Assembly: GCA_015493185.1 (NCBI GenBank)
Contig: WGDQ01000105.1
Coordinates: forward strand, 1 to 6,429
From: Planctomycetaceae bacterium
GTDB lineage: Bacteria; Planctomycetota; Planctomycetia; Pirellulales; JAEUIK01
Length of the DNA: 6,429 nt
Direction of reading: 5' to 3'
The translations under genes and the position numbers were made by a program. A model generated the notes under the pieces. That model was not told where the DNA came from and made no database searches. It saw nothing but the letters and a program-made list of their open reading frames with translations. Shown here in pieces: positions 1-6,423 of the stretch (its first letter is position 1; every line of letters starts with the position of its first letter).

Positions 1-28
1 CACACCACCAAGGAGACATCCGAACCAG

Positions 29-1465
29 ATGCCCAAGCGATTGTATATCGAAACGGTCGGCTGCCAGATGAACATGCTCGATAGCGAGCTGGTTGTGGCC
101 ACGCTGCGCAAGGCGGGCTACCAGTTGGTCGATCATCCGCGCCAGGCCGACACGATTTTGTTCAATACGTGCAGCGTGCGTCAGCATGCCGAAGACAAAA
201 TCTACAGCGCGCTCGGGCGGTTGAAGCACGCCAAGGAGCATCACCCCGACAAGATCATCGGCGTGATGGGCTGCATGGCGCAAAAGGATCAGCGGCTTAT
301 TTTCGAGCGGGCCCCGTTTGTCGATTTGGTGGTGGGCCCCGGCCAACTGCATCAAATACCCCAACTGCTCGACAAGATCGCTGCCGGTGCGGGTCCGCAA
401 CTCGAGGTGAGCCTTGATCGTAAAAGCGGTTCGCGCGACGAGGTGCAGCAGAGCTTCGAAAGCTACGACCCACTGCGCGATCCGCAGATGCGGCCCAACC
501 GCTATCAGGCCTATGTGCGGATCATGATCGGGTGCGACAAGTTTTGCACGTATTGCATCGTGCCGCGCGTGCGCGGGCCCGAACAAAGTCGGCCGGCGGC
601 ACACATCGAGGCTGAAGTGCGTCGGCTGGTCGACGAAGGTTGCCGCGAAGTCACGTTGCTGGGGCAAACGGTCAACAGCTACCAGCACCACGACGGCGGC
701 CGCACATGGCGCCTGGCCGATTTGCTCGATCGGCTGCACACGATCGACGGACTCGATCGCCTACGATTCGTGACCAATTACCCCCGCGACATGGACGACG
801 ATCTTTTGACGGCGGTGCGCGATCTTTCCAAAGTGATGCCGTACCTACACGTGCCGGCGCAAAGCGGTTCCGACCGTATCTTGCACCGGATGAAGCGGGG
901 TTACACGGTGGCCGAATACCGCGACATGCTGGCGCGCATTCGCGAAATCGTGCCCGAGGCGGCCGTGACCAGCGACTTTATTGTCGGCTTTTGCGGTGAA
1001 ACGGAAGACGATTTCCGGCAAACCGTCGAGCTGGTTCGCCAGGGGCGGTTCAAGAACAGTTTTATTTTCAAATACAGCCCGCGGCCCAACACCAAGGCCT
1101 ACGAGCGGCTCGACGACGACGTGCCCGAGGAGGTGAAGCGGCGGCGGAACAACGAACTGCTGGCCGTGCAAAACGCAATTAGCGAAGAGCTGAACCGACC
1201 GCTGATCGGTCATGAAGTGGAAGTGCTGGTCGAAGGGCCGAGCAAGGCGGCTCGGAAACAGGGTGTCGATGTCGAAGCGGTCGAGGGCCACGTGGTGCAA
1301 CTTACCGGCCGCACGCCCTGCGATCGGATCGTGGTTTTCGACGGCACGCCGCGCCAGATCGGCCAGCTCGTTTCGGTACGCATTTACGACGTCAATGGGT
1401 TCACTCTCTTCGGCTCGGTTGTCACGCAGCACGCTGGCCCGGAGGTGTTCCAGTTGCAGGTGTAG
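29..1465 (+). CDS. miaB: tRNA-2-methylthio-N6-dimethylallyladenosine synthase MiaB
   Basis: A cytosolic radical-SAM methylthiotransferase that adds a methylthio group to C2 of isopentenyladenosine at position 37 of tRNAs reading UNN codons, using two [4Fe-4S] clusters. The protein is 478 residues, close to E. coli MiaB. The N-terminal UPF0004/MTTase domain has its three cluster cysteines at C12 (GCQMN), C48 (NTCSVR) and C82 (GCMAQ). The radical-SAM core carries CxxxCxxC at C169, C173 and C176. A TRAM RNA-binding domain runs from about residue 395 to 465. The signatures GCQMN, NTCSVRxHAE and LLGQTVNSY favour MiaB over its paralogues RimO and MtaB. The ATG at 29 gives the usual family N-terminus (KRLYIETVGCQMN) and follows AAGGAG at 10-15, a rather long spacing of 13 bases. 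No terminator is visible before glnE, so read-through is plausible. Nothing looks truncated or missing. Confidence 0.96.
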   Translation: MPKRLYIETVGCQMNMLDSELVVATLRKAGYQLVDHPRQADTILFNTCSVRQHAEDKIYSALGRLKHAKEHHPDKIIGVMGCMAQKDQRLIFERAPFVDLVVGPGQLHQIPQLLDKIAAGAGPQLEVSLDRKSGSRDEVQQSFESYDPLRDPQMRPNRYQAYVRIMIGCDKFCTYCIVPRVRGPEQSRPAAHIEAEVRRLVDEGCREVTLLGQTVNSYQHHDGGRTWRLADLLDRLHTIDGLDRLRFVTNYPRDMDDDLLTAVRDLSKVMPYLHVPAQSGSDRILHRMKRGYTVAEYRDMLARIREIVPEAAVTSDFIVGFCGETEDDFRQTVELVRQGRFKNSFIFKYSPRPNTKAYERLDDDVPEEVKRRRNNELLAVQNAISEELNRPLIGHEVEVLVEGPSKAARKQGVDVEAVEGHVVQLTGRTPCDRIVVFDGTPRQIGQLVSVRIYDVNGFTLFGSVVTQHAGPEVFQLQV

Positions 1466-1532
1466 GCTTACAACGTTGAATCAGGCATAGCCGACGTAGC
1501 GCGGGCAGCAGCCATGCGCCGGAACCTCTGGC

Positions 1533-4500
1533 ATGCAGATCGAGCAACTGCGCGTTTTTCTGGACGATCGACAACAGGCCGCATCGTGGCTGCGCCGCTG
1601 CGGCGTGGACGATGTGGACCGCGCCCATGTGAATCTGGTGGGCATGGCCACCGCAGGCATCACGCTTGATCTGCTGGCCGATATGTGCGACCAGTTGGCC
1701 GAGCATTTGCCGCGTTCGCCGGCGCCGGATATGGCGCTGAACAACTTGGAGAAGTTCATCGCCTGCGCCCGCAATCCGCTTTCGCTGGGTTCGCTGTTCA
1801 GCCGCGACCGGCAGGCCCTGCCGATTCTGCTGCAAATTTTTTCCACGAGTCAGCAGCTCAGCAACGTACTGATTCGCGATCCTGAAAGCTACGATCTGCT
1901 GCGGCTCACCGAGGGCGCGCCGGCGGCGCGCCAGGTGCTCGTCGAAGAGCTATCGGCCGAAGTGGCGGCGCAGCCCAACGAGCGGGCCGCCGCGGCCAGC
2001 CTGCGACGGCTAAAAAACCGGGAGATGTTGCGCATCGCCTATGGCGACATTGTGCTGAAGCAACCGCTGGAAACGGTGACGGCGCAAATTTCCTATCTGG
2101 CCGACGCGTTGGTCGAAGCGGCCCTGCGCGTCGCCAGACAACGCCTTGAAAGCGAACGCGGCGTGCCGCGCGGGCCCAACGGCGACGTGGCGCAATTGAC
2201 GGTGCTGGCGCTCGGCAAGTTGGGTGGTGTGGAGCTGAACTACTCGAGCGATATTGATTTGATTCTGCTCTACGACCACGAAGGCACCACCGACGGCCCC
2301 CGACCGACGACGAATCGCGAGTTTTTCGAACGGCTCGCCCGGCGGCTGATCAAACTGCTGACCGAAAACACGGAACTGGGCGACGTGTGGCGGGTCGATT
2401 TGCGATTGCGTCCCTCGGGCAGCCAGGGACCGGCCGTCACCACGGTTGGCAGCGCGCTTCAGTACTACGACACGTTCGGCCGCACCTGGGAGCGGCAGGC
2501 GCTGATCAAGGCCCGCCCGATCGCGGGCGACCTGGAACTGGGCCGCCGCTTCTTGAAAGAACTGGAACCGTGGATCTACCGTCGCTATCTCACAATGGCC
2601 GACATCGCCGAGATCAAATCGCTGAAACGGCGCATCGAAGAGCGGACCATTCGCGAGGGCGAAGAAGACCGCGAGGTGAAAACCGGACACGGCGGCATTC
2701 GCGACATCGAGTTTTCGATCCAGTTCTTGCAGTTGCTCAACGGAGGCGAACTGCCCGACGTGCGAACGGGCAACACGCTCGAAGCAATGGCCCGACTCGA
2801 ATCGGCCGGATGCCTGCTCAGCTCGGAACGGCGCGTGCTGGAAGAAAACTACCGCTTTCTGCGAAAGATCGAGCACCGTTTGCAAATCATGTTCGGCCTG
2901 CAAACACACTTGCTGCCGGCCGACCGCGACGAGCTGGGCCGCCTGGCACGGCGAATGGGCTACGAAGACCGTGCCGGAAAGCCGGCCGTCGAACAGTTCG
3001 AGCACGACTACCGGCAGTGCACGCGCTTGAACCGCAAGATTCTCAATTTCCTGCTGCACGAGGCGTTTGGCGATGAGGCGGAAGCCGAACCCGAGGTAGA
3101 CCTAGTGCTGGCCCCCGATGTGTCGGAAGAACAAATCGAACGTGTGCTGGGCAAGTATGGCTTTCGCGATCCGCAGCTCGCCTACGAACACTTGATGGGA
3201 TTGGCCGAAGAGCGCATTCGCTTTTTGTCCAGCCGGCGGTGTCGCCATTTTCTGGCGGCGATCGCCAAGCGGTTGCTCGAATCGATTGCCGCCACGCCCG
3301 ACCCTGATGGCACGCTGGTGCAACTGGGGCGGGTGAGCGATTCGCTCGGCGGCAAGGGCGTGCTGTGGGAGCTGTTTCAGGCCAATCCGCCCACCCTGCG
3401 GCTTTACGTCGAGCTGTGCGCATCGAGCCCCTATCTGTCGGGCATTTTGACGAGCAACCCCGGCATGATCGACGAGCTGATGGATAGCCTTGTGCTGAAC
3501 AAGCTGCCGACGCTCGATTTTCTGCGGCAGCGGCTGGCCGAGCTCTGCCGCGGCGCCGAAGACCTCGACCCGATTCTGCACAGCTTCAAAAACGCGCAGG
3601 TGCTTCGCGTGGGCGTGCGCGACATTTTGGGCAAAGACGACATTCAGGCCACCACCGGCGCCCTGTCGGACGTGGCTCAGGCGTGTCTCGAGCAAATCAC
3701 GCAGCGGGAATACGAGCGGCTTGTTGAACGGTTGGGCCGGCCCACGATCGGTGTGGGTCCGCGCCAGGGGCAACCTTGCCCGTTCGCGATTCTGGCCCTC
3801 GGCAAGTTTGGCGGCCGCGAGCTGAGCTACCACAGCGATCTGGACATCATTTTTCTGTTCGACGCCGATGGCTCGACGCGCCCGACCAATCGCCGCGCCG
3901 AGGTGACGACCAACCAGCACTTTTTCAGCGAACTGGGGCAACGCATCATCAAGGTGGCCACGCATCTGGGGCCGAACGGGCGGCTGTACGAGATCGATGC
4001 CCGACTGCGCCCGACCGGGCGGAGCGGACCGCTGGCCACGAGCCTGCCGGCCCTGGTGCGTTACTTCAGCCAGCAGCAGGGCGAGCTTTGGGAGCGGCAG
4101 GCGCTTTGTCGGGCCCGGGTGGTTTACGGCGATGCCGAAACCGCCGAACGAACCATGCATGCGGTGGCCGAAGCAGCTTACGGTGCCTGTTGGAAGGCGG
4201 ACAACGTCGACGCCATTCGCCAGATGCGCCGCCGGTTGGAAGAAACCGCAGGGCCGTTCGATATCAAGCGGGGGCCGGGAGGCCTGGTCGACACCGAGTT
4301 TCTGGTGCAAACCTTGCAACTGAAGCACGGCCGCGACGATCCCTCGGTTCGTGCCCCGAACACGCTCGATGCGCTGGCCGCGCTGCACCGCGCGGGCTAC
4401 CTGCCCGAGGCCGATTTCGAGGCGCTGACAAACAACTACCGCTGGCTCCGCACATTGGAATCTCGCCTGCGGCTCATGAACCCCAACGCCCGCGACCAGT

Positions 4501-4640
4501 TGCCAACCGACCCGGCCGAGTGCGATAAGCTGGCAGCCGTATTGGGTTTCTCGGGGGGCGAAGCGCTGCGGCAGCGATTCGAAGATGTTGTCCGGCAAAC
4601 GCGCAACATCTTCGACCAGCAACTCGAAGCGGCCCGCTGA
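1533..4640 (+). CDS. glnE: bifunctional glutamine synthetase adenylyltransferase / adenylyl-removing enzyme
   Basis: GlnE controls glutamine synthetase by attaching AMP to a tyrosine (lower activity) or removing it by phosphorolysis; P-II and glutamine decide the direction. Two nucleotidyltransferase-like halves are visible. The N-terminal adenylyl-removing half has LGKLGG at 227 with D240 and D242, then RVDLRLRP around D289 and a following helical domain with D391/E393. The C-terminal adenylyltransferase half has LGKFGG at 756 with D769 and D771, EIDARLRP around D822, and D920/E922. The two DxD motifs are 529 residues apart, almost exactly as in E. coli, so both activities are probably intact. 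At 1035 residues it is longer than the roughly 946 of E. coli, mostly at the N-terminus (about 67 residues). The ATG at 1533 is the first possible start after an in-frame stop at 1497-1499; a weak GGAA lies 8 bases upstream. It lies 67 bases after miaB and converges on the P-II gene. Confidence 0.97.
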   Translation: MQIEQLRVFLDDRQQAASWLRRCGVDDVDRAHVNLVGMATAGITLDLLADMCDQLAEHLPRSPAPDMALNNLEKFIACARNPLSLGSLFSRDRQALPILLQIFSTSQQLSNVLIRDPESYDLLRLTEGAPAARQVLVEELSAEVAAQPNERAAAASLRRLKNREMLRIAYGDIVLKQPLETVTAQISYLADALVEAALRVARQRLESERGVPRGPNGDVAQLTVLALGKLGGVELNYSSDIDLILLYDHEGTTDGPRPTTNREFFERLARRLIKLLTENTELGDVWRVDLRLRPSGSQGPAVTTVGSALQYYDTFGRTWERQALIKARPIAGDLELGRRFLKELEPWIYRRYLTMADIAEIKSLKRRIEERTIREGEEDREVKTGHGGIRDIEFSIQFLQLLNGGELPDVRTGNTLEAMARLESAGCLLSSERRVLEENYRFLRKIEHRLQIMFGLQTHLLPADRDELGRLARRMGYEDRAGKPAVEQFEHDYRQCTRLNRKILNFLLHEAFGDEAEAEPEVDLVLAPDVSEEQIERVLGKYGFRDPQLAYEHLMGLAEERIRFLSSRRCRHFLAAIAKRLLESIAATPDPDGTLVQLGRVSDSLGGKGVLWELFQANPPTLRLYVELCASSPYLSGILTSNPGMIDELMDSLVLNKLPTLDFLRQRLAELCRGAEDLDPILHSFKNAQVLRVGVRDILGKDDIQATTGALSDVAQACLEQITQREYERLVERLGRPTIGVGPRQGQPCPFAILALGKFGGRELSYHSDLDIIFLFDADGSTRPTNRRAEVTTNQHFFSELGQRIIKVATHLGPNGRLYEIDARLRPTGRSGPLATSLPALVRYFSQQQGELWERQALCRARVVYGDAETAERTMHAVAEAAYGACWKADNVDAIRQMRRRLEETAGPFDIKRGPGGLVDTEFLVQTLQLKHGRDDPSVRAPNTLDALAALHRAGYLPEADFEALTNNYRWLRTLESRLRLMNPNARDQLPTDPAECDKLAAVLGFSGGEALRQRFEDVVRQTRNIFDQQLEAAR

Positions 4641-4694
4641 AAGCATCGGAAAGCACGCTGCGGCGCGCCGCCTGCAAACGTCGGTCGACCGGCG
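4641..4694. other. convergent glnE/P-II gap with two perfect palindromes
   Basis: The 54 bases between the stops of glnE (+) and the P-II gene (-) contain a 12-bp perfect palindrome GCGGCGCGCCGC at 4660-4671 and a 10-bp perfect palindrome CGGTCGACCG at 4682-4691. Position between convergent genes suggests a transcription-ending or polymerase-blocking role in both directions. There is no T-run on either strand, so this is not a classic intrinsic terminator. In GC-rich DNA short GC palindromes also occur by chance. Confidence 0.35.
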
Positions 4695-5042
4695 CTACTT
4701 CTCGCGGCCACGCGACGATGCCTGCACCTCGTCGGGCGCAGTGATTGCCGTGGCGACGGGCAACACCATGATTTTGCCGTCGCCGATGCGACCGGTGCGC
4801 GTAACCTGCACGATGCGGCGGATGATCTCTTCGACCCGTGCGTCGTCGACCCAAAGCGTGACCTCGACCTTGGGCAGGAAGGCCAGACCGTACTCGCTTC
4901 CTTCGTACTCGTCGAGGTAGTTTTTCTGCCGCCCATAGCCTTTCACTTCGCACACGCTACAGGCCTCGAGCGGGGCCCGTTGCAAGGCGTCGAGCAGCTT
5001 TTCAACGAGAAACGGCTTGACCACAGCGATGATCTGCTTCAA
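4695..5042 (-). CDS. glnB: nitrogen regulatory protein P-II (GlnB/GlnK family), variant loops
   Basis: A small trimeric cytosolic signalling protein that reports 2-oxoglutarate and ATP/ADP to targets such as GlnE. The 115-residue length fits the family. Visible signatures: the MKQIIAVVKP start strand, VKGYGRQK at 33-40 (R38, Q39 and K40 kept), the T-loop with Y51 in GSEYGLAFLPK, K58 (2-oxoglutarate ligand) and TGRIGDGK at 83-90 (Walker-type ATP loop, K90). Y51 is the residue uridylylated in proteobacterial GlnB. Differences from E. coli GlnB: residue 41 is Asn not Gly, the T-loop reads NYLDEYEGSEY, the C-loop has Thr101 and Pro103 where E. coli has Arg101 and Arg103, and there is a C28-x-x-C31 pair. 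The start is TTG, chosen because GGGAG lies 9 bases upstream, no other in-frame start is near, and it gives the canonical N-terminus. GlnB and GlnK cannot be told apart here because no amtB or glnA is adjacent. Confidence 0.93.
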   Translation of the reverse strand: MKQIIAVVKPFLVEKLLDALQRAPLEACSVCEVKGYGRQKNYLDEYEGSEYGLAFLPKVEVTLWVDDARVEEIIRRIVQVTRTGRIGDGKIMVLPVATAITAPDEVQASSRGREK

Positions 5043-5051
5043 CGAATGACA

Positions 5052-5056
5052 CTCCC
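5052..5056 (-). promoter_or_regulatory. ribosome binding site supporting the TTG start of the P-II gene
   Basis: On the minus strand GGGAG is followed by nine bases and then TTG at 5042-5040. This good spacing, with no ATG or GTG in frame in the roughly 25 bases upstream, is the main reason to accept TTG as the real start codon. Confidence 0.7.
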
Positions 5057-5299
5057 AAAAGGTGTTTGAAAGCTAGTGTGTCGGGGCACTCGGCGTTCAG
5101 GATGCAACCGCTACATAGAAGAGCATTACCACCGCCGCACAGGAACGTTATCAGCTCGACCACCCTCGCAAGAACACGACCAATCGCACGGGAGGCAACG
5201 GTCGCTTCCATGCTCGTCGAGAGCCGGTGTTGCAAGTGTTTTGTTCAGGCCGGCGAGCGGCCCGATTGGTTGACGCGCCCCCGTCGTGCGACCGACAAT

Positions 5300-5321
5300 G
5301 GAGTTGCTGGGGAGTTGCTGG
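5300..5321. repeat. 11-bp perfect tandem duplication
   Basis: GGAGTTGCTGG occurs twice head to tail, at 5300-5310 and 5311-5321, without mismatch. It lies in noncoding DNA. The simplest reading is a slippage duplication; a paired protein-binding site is possible but unsupported. Confidence 0.8.
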
Positions 5322-5365
5322 ATAACCCGGGCGAAAATCGAATAAAGAGTCGCCCAACGAACTCA

Positions 5366-5400
5366 GGCCGGCGCATTGTATGCGCGTGCGGCTGCCGGCC
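5366..5400. repeat. nested inverted repeat (possible operator or RNA hairpin)
   Basis: GGCCGGC at 5366-5372 is the exact inverse of GCCGGCC at 5394-5400. Inside lies a second perfect dyad, GCGCAT-TGT-ATGCGC, at 5371-5385; the two share two bases, so both can form if the outer stem shortens to five pairs. No T-run follows, so it is not an intrinsic terminator. A compact 6-3-6 dyad is a common layout for a dimeric repressor site, but no regulator is identified. It could equally be an RNA structure in a leader transcript. Confidence 0.55.
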
Positions 5401-5503
5401 GATCGACCAGCATGGGGGGAGATGAACGGCGCCACGTTGCGCAGGCTGCGAACAACGGTGGCCGCCAACCGCTCGCCCCGCGAAGCCGATCAAGCAGGCC
5501 GGA

Positions 5504-5551
5504 TCACTGAAACCATACGATTACTGAAACTCGATTACTGAAACCATACGG
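5504..5551. repeat. three direct repeats just upstream of the lipoprotein gene
   Basis: Three consecutive copies of a unit close to TTACTGAAACCATACGA: 5504-5520 (one change, C for T at the second base), 5521-5534 (lacks three bases and has one change) and 5535-5551 (last base G). The core ACTGAAAC recurs at 5506, 5523 and 5537, spacings of 17 and 14 bases. The array ends 24 bases before the ATG at 5576, and a possible -10 element CATTAT (5556-5561) lies just after it, so a role in transcription control is possible. Spacing near one and a half helical turns is not the classic full-turn arrangement, so simple duplication remains an alternative. Confidence 0.8.
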
Positions 5552-5575
5552 CTCACATTATCAGGGCACGAGAAG

Positions 5576-5929
5576 ATGGAAGCAACCAAGCACAAATCGA
5601 TTGTTCGGCGAATGGCGTGCGTGGCCACGATGGTGGGCGCGTTTGCGGTCTCTTTCGCCGGCTGCGGCGTAAGCGACTACGAAACGGCCTTGAACGAGTC
5701 GATCGAGAACCGAAAAGAAGAAATCCGCCTGATCGAAGAGCTGCGCCGCAAGGCCGCCGAAAACCCCAATAGCGGACCGGCGGTCGACTACTCCAAAATG
5801 TCGAAGGAAGAATTGGTAGAGCAGCTTCAAACCTTCCTGGACAAGAACAAAGAAGAGATCAAGAAGGAAACCGGCGAAGAAGAGCTGCCGCCCGAGGCAC
5901 TCGACGCCAAGCGGCTGTTGGGCGAATAG
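5576..5929 (+). CDS. small predicted lipoprotein of unknown function
   Basis: I do not recognise the family. The 117-residue protein has a basic N-region (KHK, RR at 11-12), a hydrophobic stretch (about 14-28) and a lipobox-like FAGC with C30 as the likely lipidated residue; Phe at -3 is less usual than Leu. The mature part of about 88 residues is hydrophilic, highly charged and probably helical: residues 34-60 and 75-100 look like two Glu/Lys-rich amphipathic helices joined by a Pro/Gly/Asn-rich link (NPNSGPAVDY), with a possible coiled coil. No catalytic motif is seen. The ATG at 5576 is preferred over the in-frame ATG at Met13 because it supplies the positive N-region; AGGG at 5563-5566 lies 9 bases upstream. 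The residue after Cys is Gly, not Asp, so by E. coli rules it would go to the outer membrane. It stands alone, divergent from the P-II gene, with a terminator-like structure downstream. Confidence 0.72.
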   Translation: MEATKHKSIVRRMACVATMVGAFAVSFAGCGVSDYETALNESIENRKEEIRLIEELRRKAAENPNSGPAVDYSKMSKEELVEQLQTFLDKNKEEIKKETGEEELPPEALDAKRLLGE

Positions 5930-6101
5930 GCCCGTCTGTCGATAGCGCCAGGGGCGCCCTGTTCGGCTTCCCGGTCGGCAGCGCGATCGCCCGTTGACGG
6001 CGTTGTTTCGCAAGCAACTCGACAGTTGCGAGGCCCTGCTGCGCTGGTTGTTGTGGTCGTGCCGTACCTGCGGAGCCGGAGAAACGAGCGTTGCGGCGCG
6101 G

Positions 6102-6145
6102 TGCAGCTTTGCCGGGCGCCCGGCACATGGGGCTGCAATTTTTTT
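6102..6145 (+). terminator. bipartite intrinsic terminator-like hairpin with T-run
   Basis: TGCAGC at 6102-6107 pairs exactly with GCTGCA at 6132-6137, enclosing the 14-bp perfect palindrome GCCGGGCGCCCGGC (6111-6124), which can fold as a five-pair stem with a four-base loop. Seven T's follow at 6139-6145, one base after the outer stem. This is the layout of a Rho-independent terminator on the plus strand, though the internal loop (3 against 7 bases) makes the stem imperfect. It would end the lipoprotein transcript about 170 bases past its stop codon. Confidence 0.55.
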
Positions 6146-6423
6146 CTTGACACGCGACGCTGCCGGGTGCGAAATTGACGGGGCCTCTTGCGGCTGTGCT
6201 TCGACGGTGCTTTGCACGTTGCGGGGCCGAAGCCGCATTCCTACCCACCACACGCACACACCAGAATCACCCCCCGACGCACCGGTTCTCGCAGCAGCGA
6301 AGTTGTCGTTGGATGTCTTGGCTATGCCGTCGCTGGATGGCCTGCGAATGTCGGCGGCGTTCGGGGCAGGCAGGCTCGTTTTGCCTTTTTGCTCGTATTC
6401 CCTGACATTGCTCGGCCGCAATC

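Larger units (their letters stand above)
5043..5575. other. divergent intergenic region between the P-II and lipoprotein genes
   Basis: These 533 bases separate the minus-strand P-II gene from the plus-strand lipoprotein gene, so they should hold promoters for both. Reading frames here translate to arginine-, proline- and cysteine-rich strings without recognisable domains, and I accept no gene. Contents I can point to are a GG-N10-GC sigma-54-like element on the minus strand (5122-5137), an 11-bp tandem duplication (5300-5321), a nested palindrome (5366-5400) and three direct repeats (5504-5551). A small structured RNA cannot be excluded. Confidence 0.6.

Noticed and set aside
1466..1532. Possible terminator or promoter between miaB and glnE
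   Set aside because: No hairpin with T-run and no convincing -35/-10 pair could be found in these 67 bases.
3102..4646. 514-codon minus-strand frame opposite glnE
   Set aside because: Antisense shadow of a strongly supported GlnE coding sequence; long open antisense frames are common in GC-rich genes.
5066..5425. 119-codon plus-strand frame in the P-II/lipoprotein gap
   Set aside because: Starts at TTG with no ribosome site, composition rich in Arg, Pro and Cys, no domain or signal, and it overlaps the P-II upstream region.
5422..5541. 39-codon ATG frame following a run of G's (upstream small ORF candidate)
   Set aside because: The G-rich stretch directly abuts the ATG, too close for a normal Shine-Dalgarno, and the frame runs through the direct repeats. 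Without conservation data it is not supportable.
5945..5959. GCGCC-AGG-GGCGC / GGGCGCCC dyad just after the lipoprotein stop as a terminator
   Set aside because: Stem of only five pairs and no T-run follows; the hairpin at 6102-6145 is a much better terminator candidate.
6305..6339. Imperfect direct repeat GTCGTTGGATG / GTCGCTGGATG
   Set aside because: Only 11 bases with one mismatch and 24-base spacing; easily chance in this composition.
5561..6421. 286-codon minus-strand frame
   Set aside because: A large part is antisense to the lipoprotein gene, and the rest is low-information Arg/Ala/Ser/Pro sequence typical of a GC-rich shadow frame.
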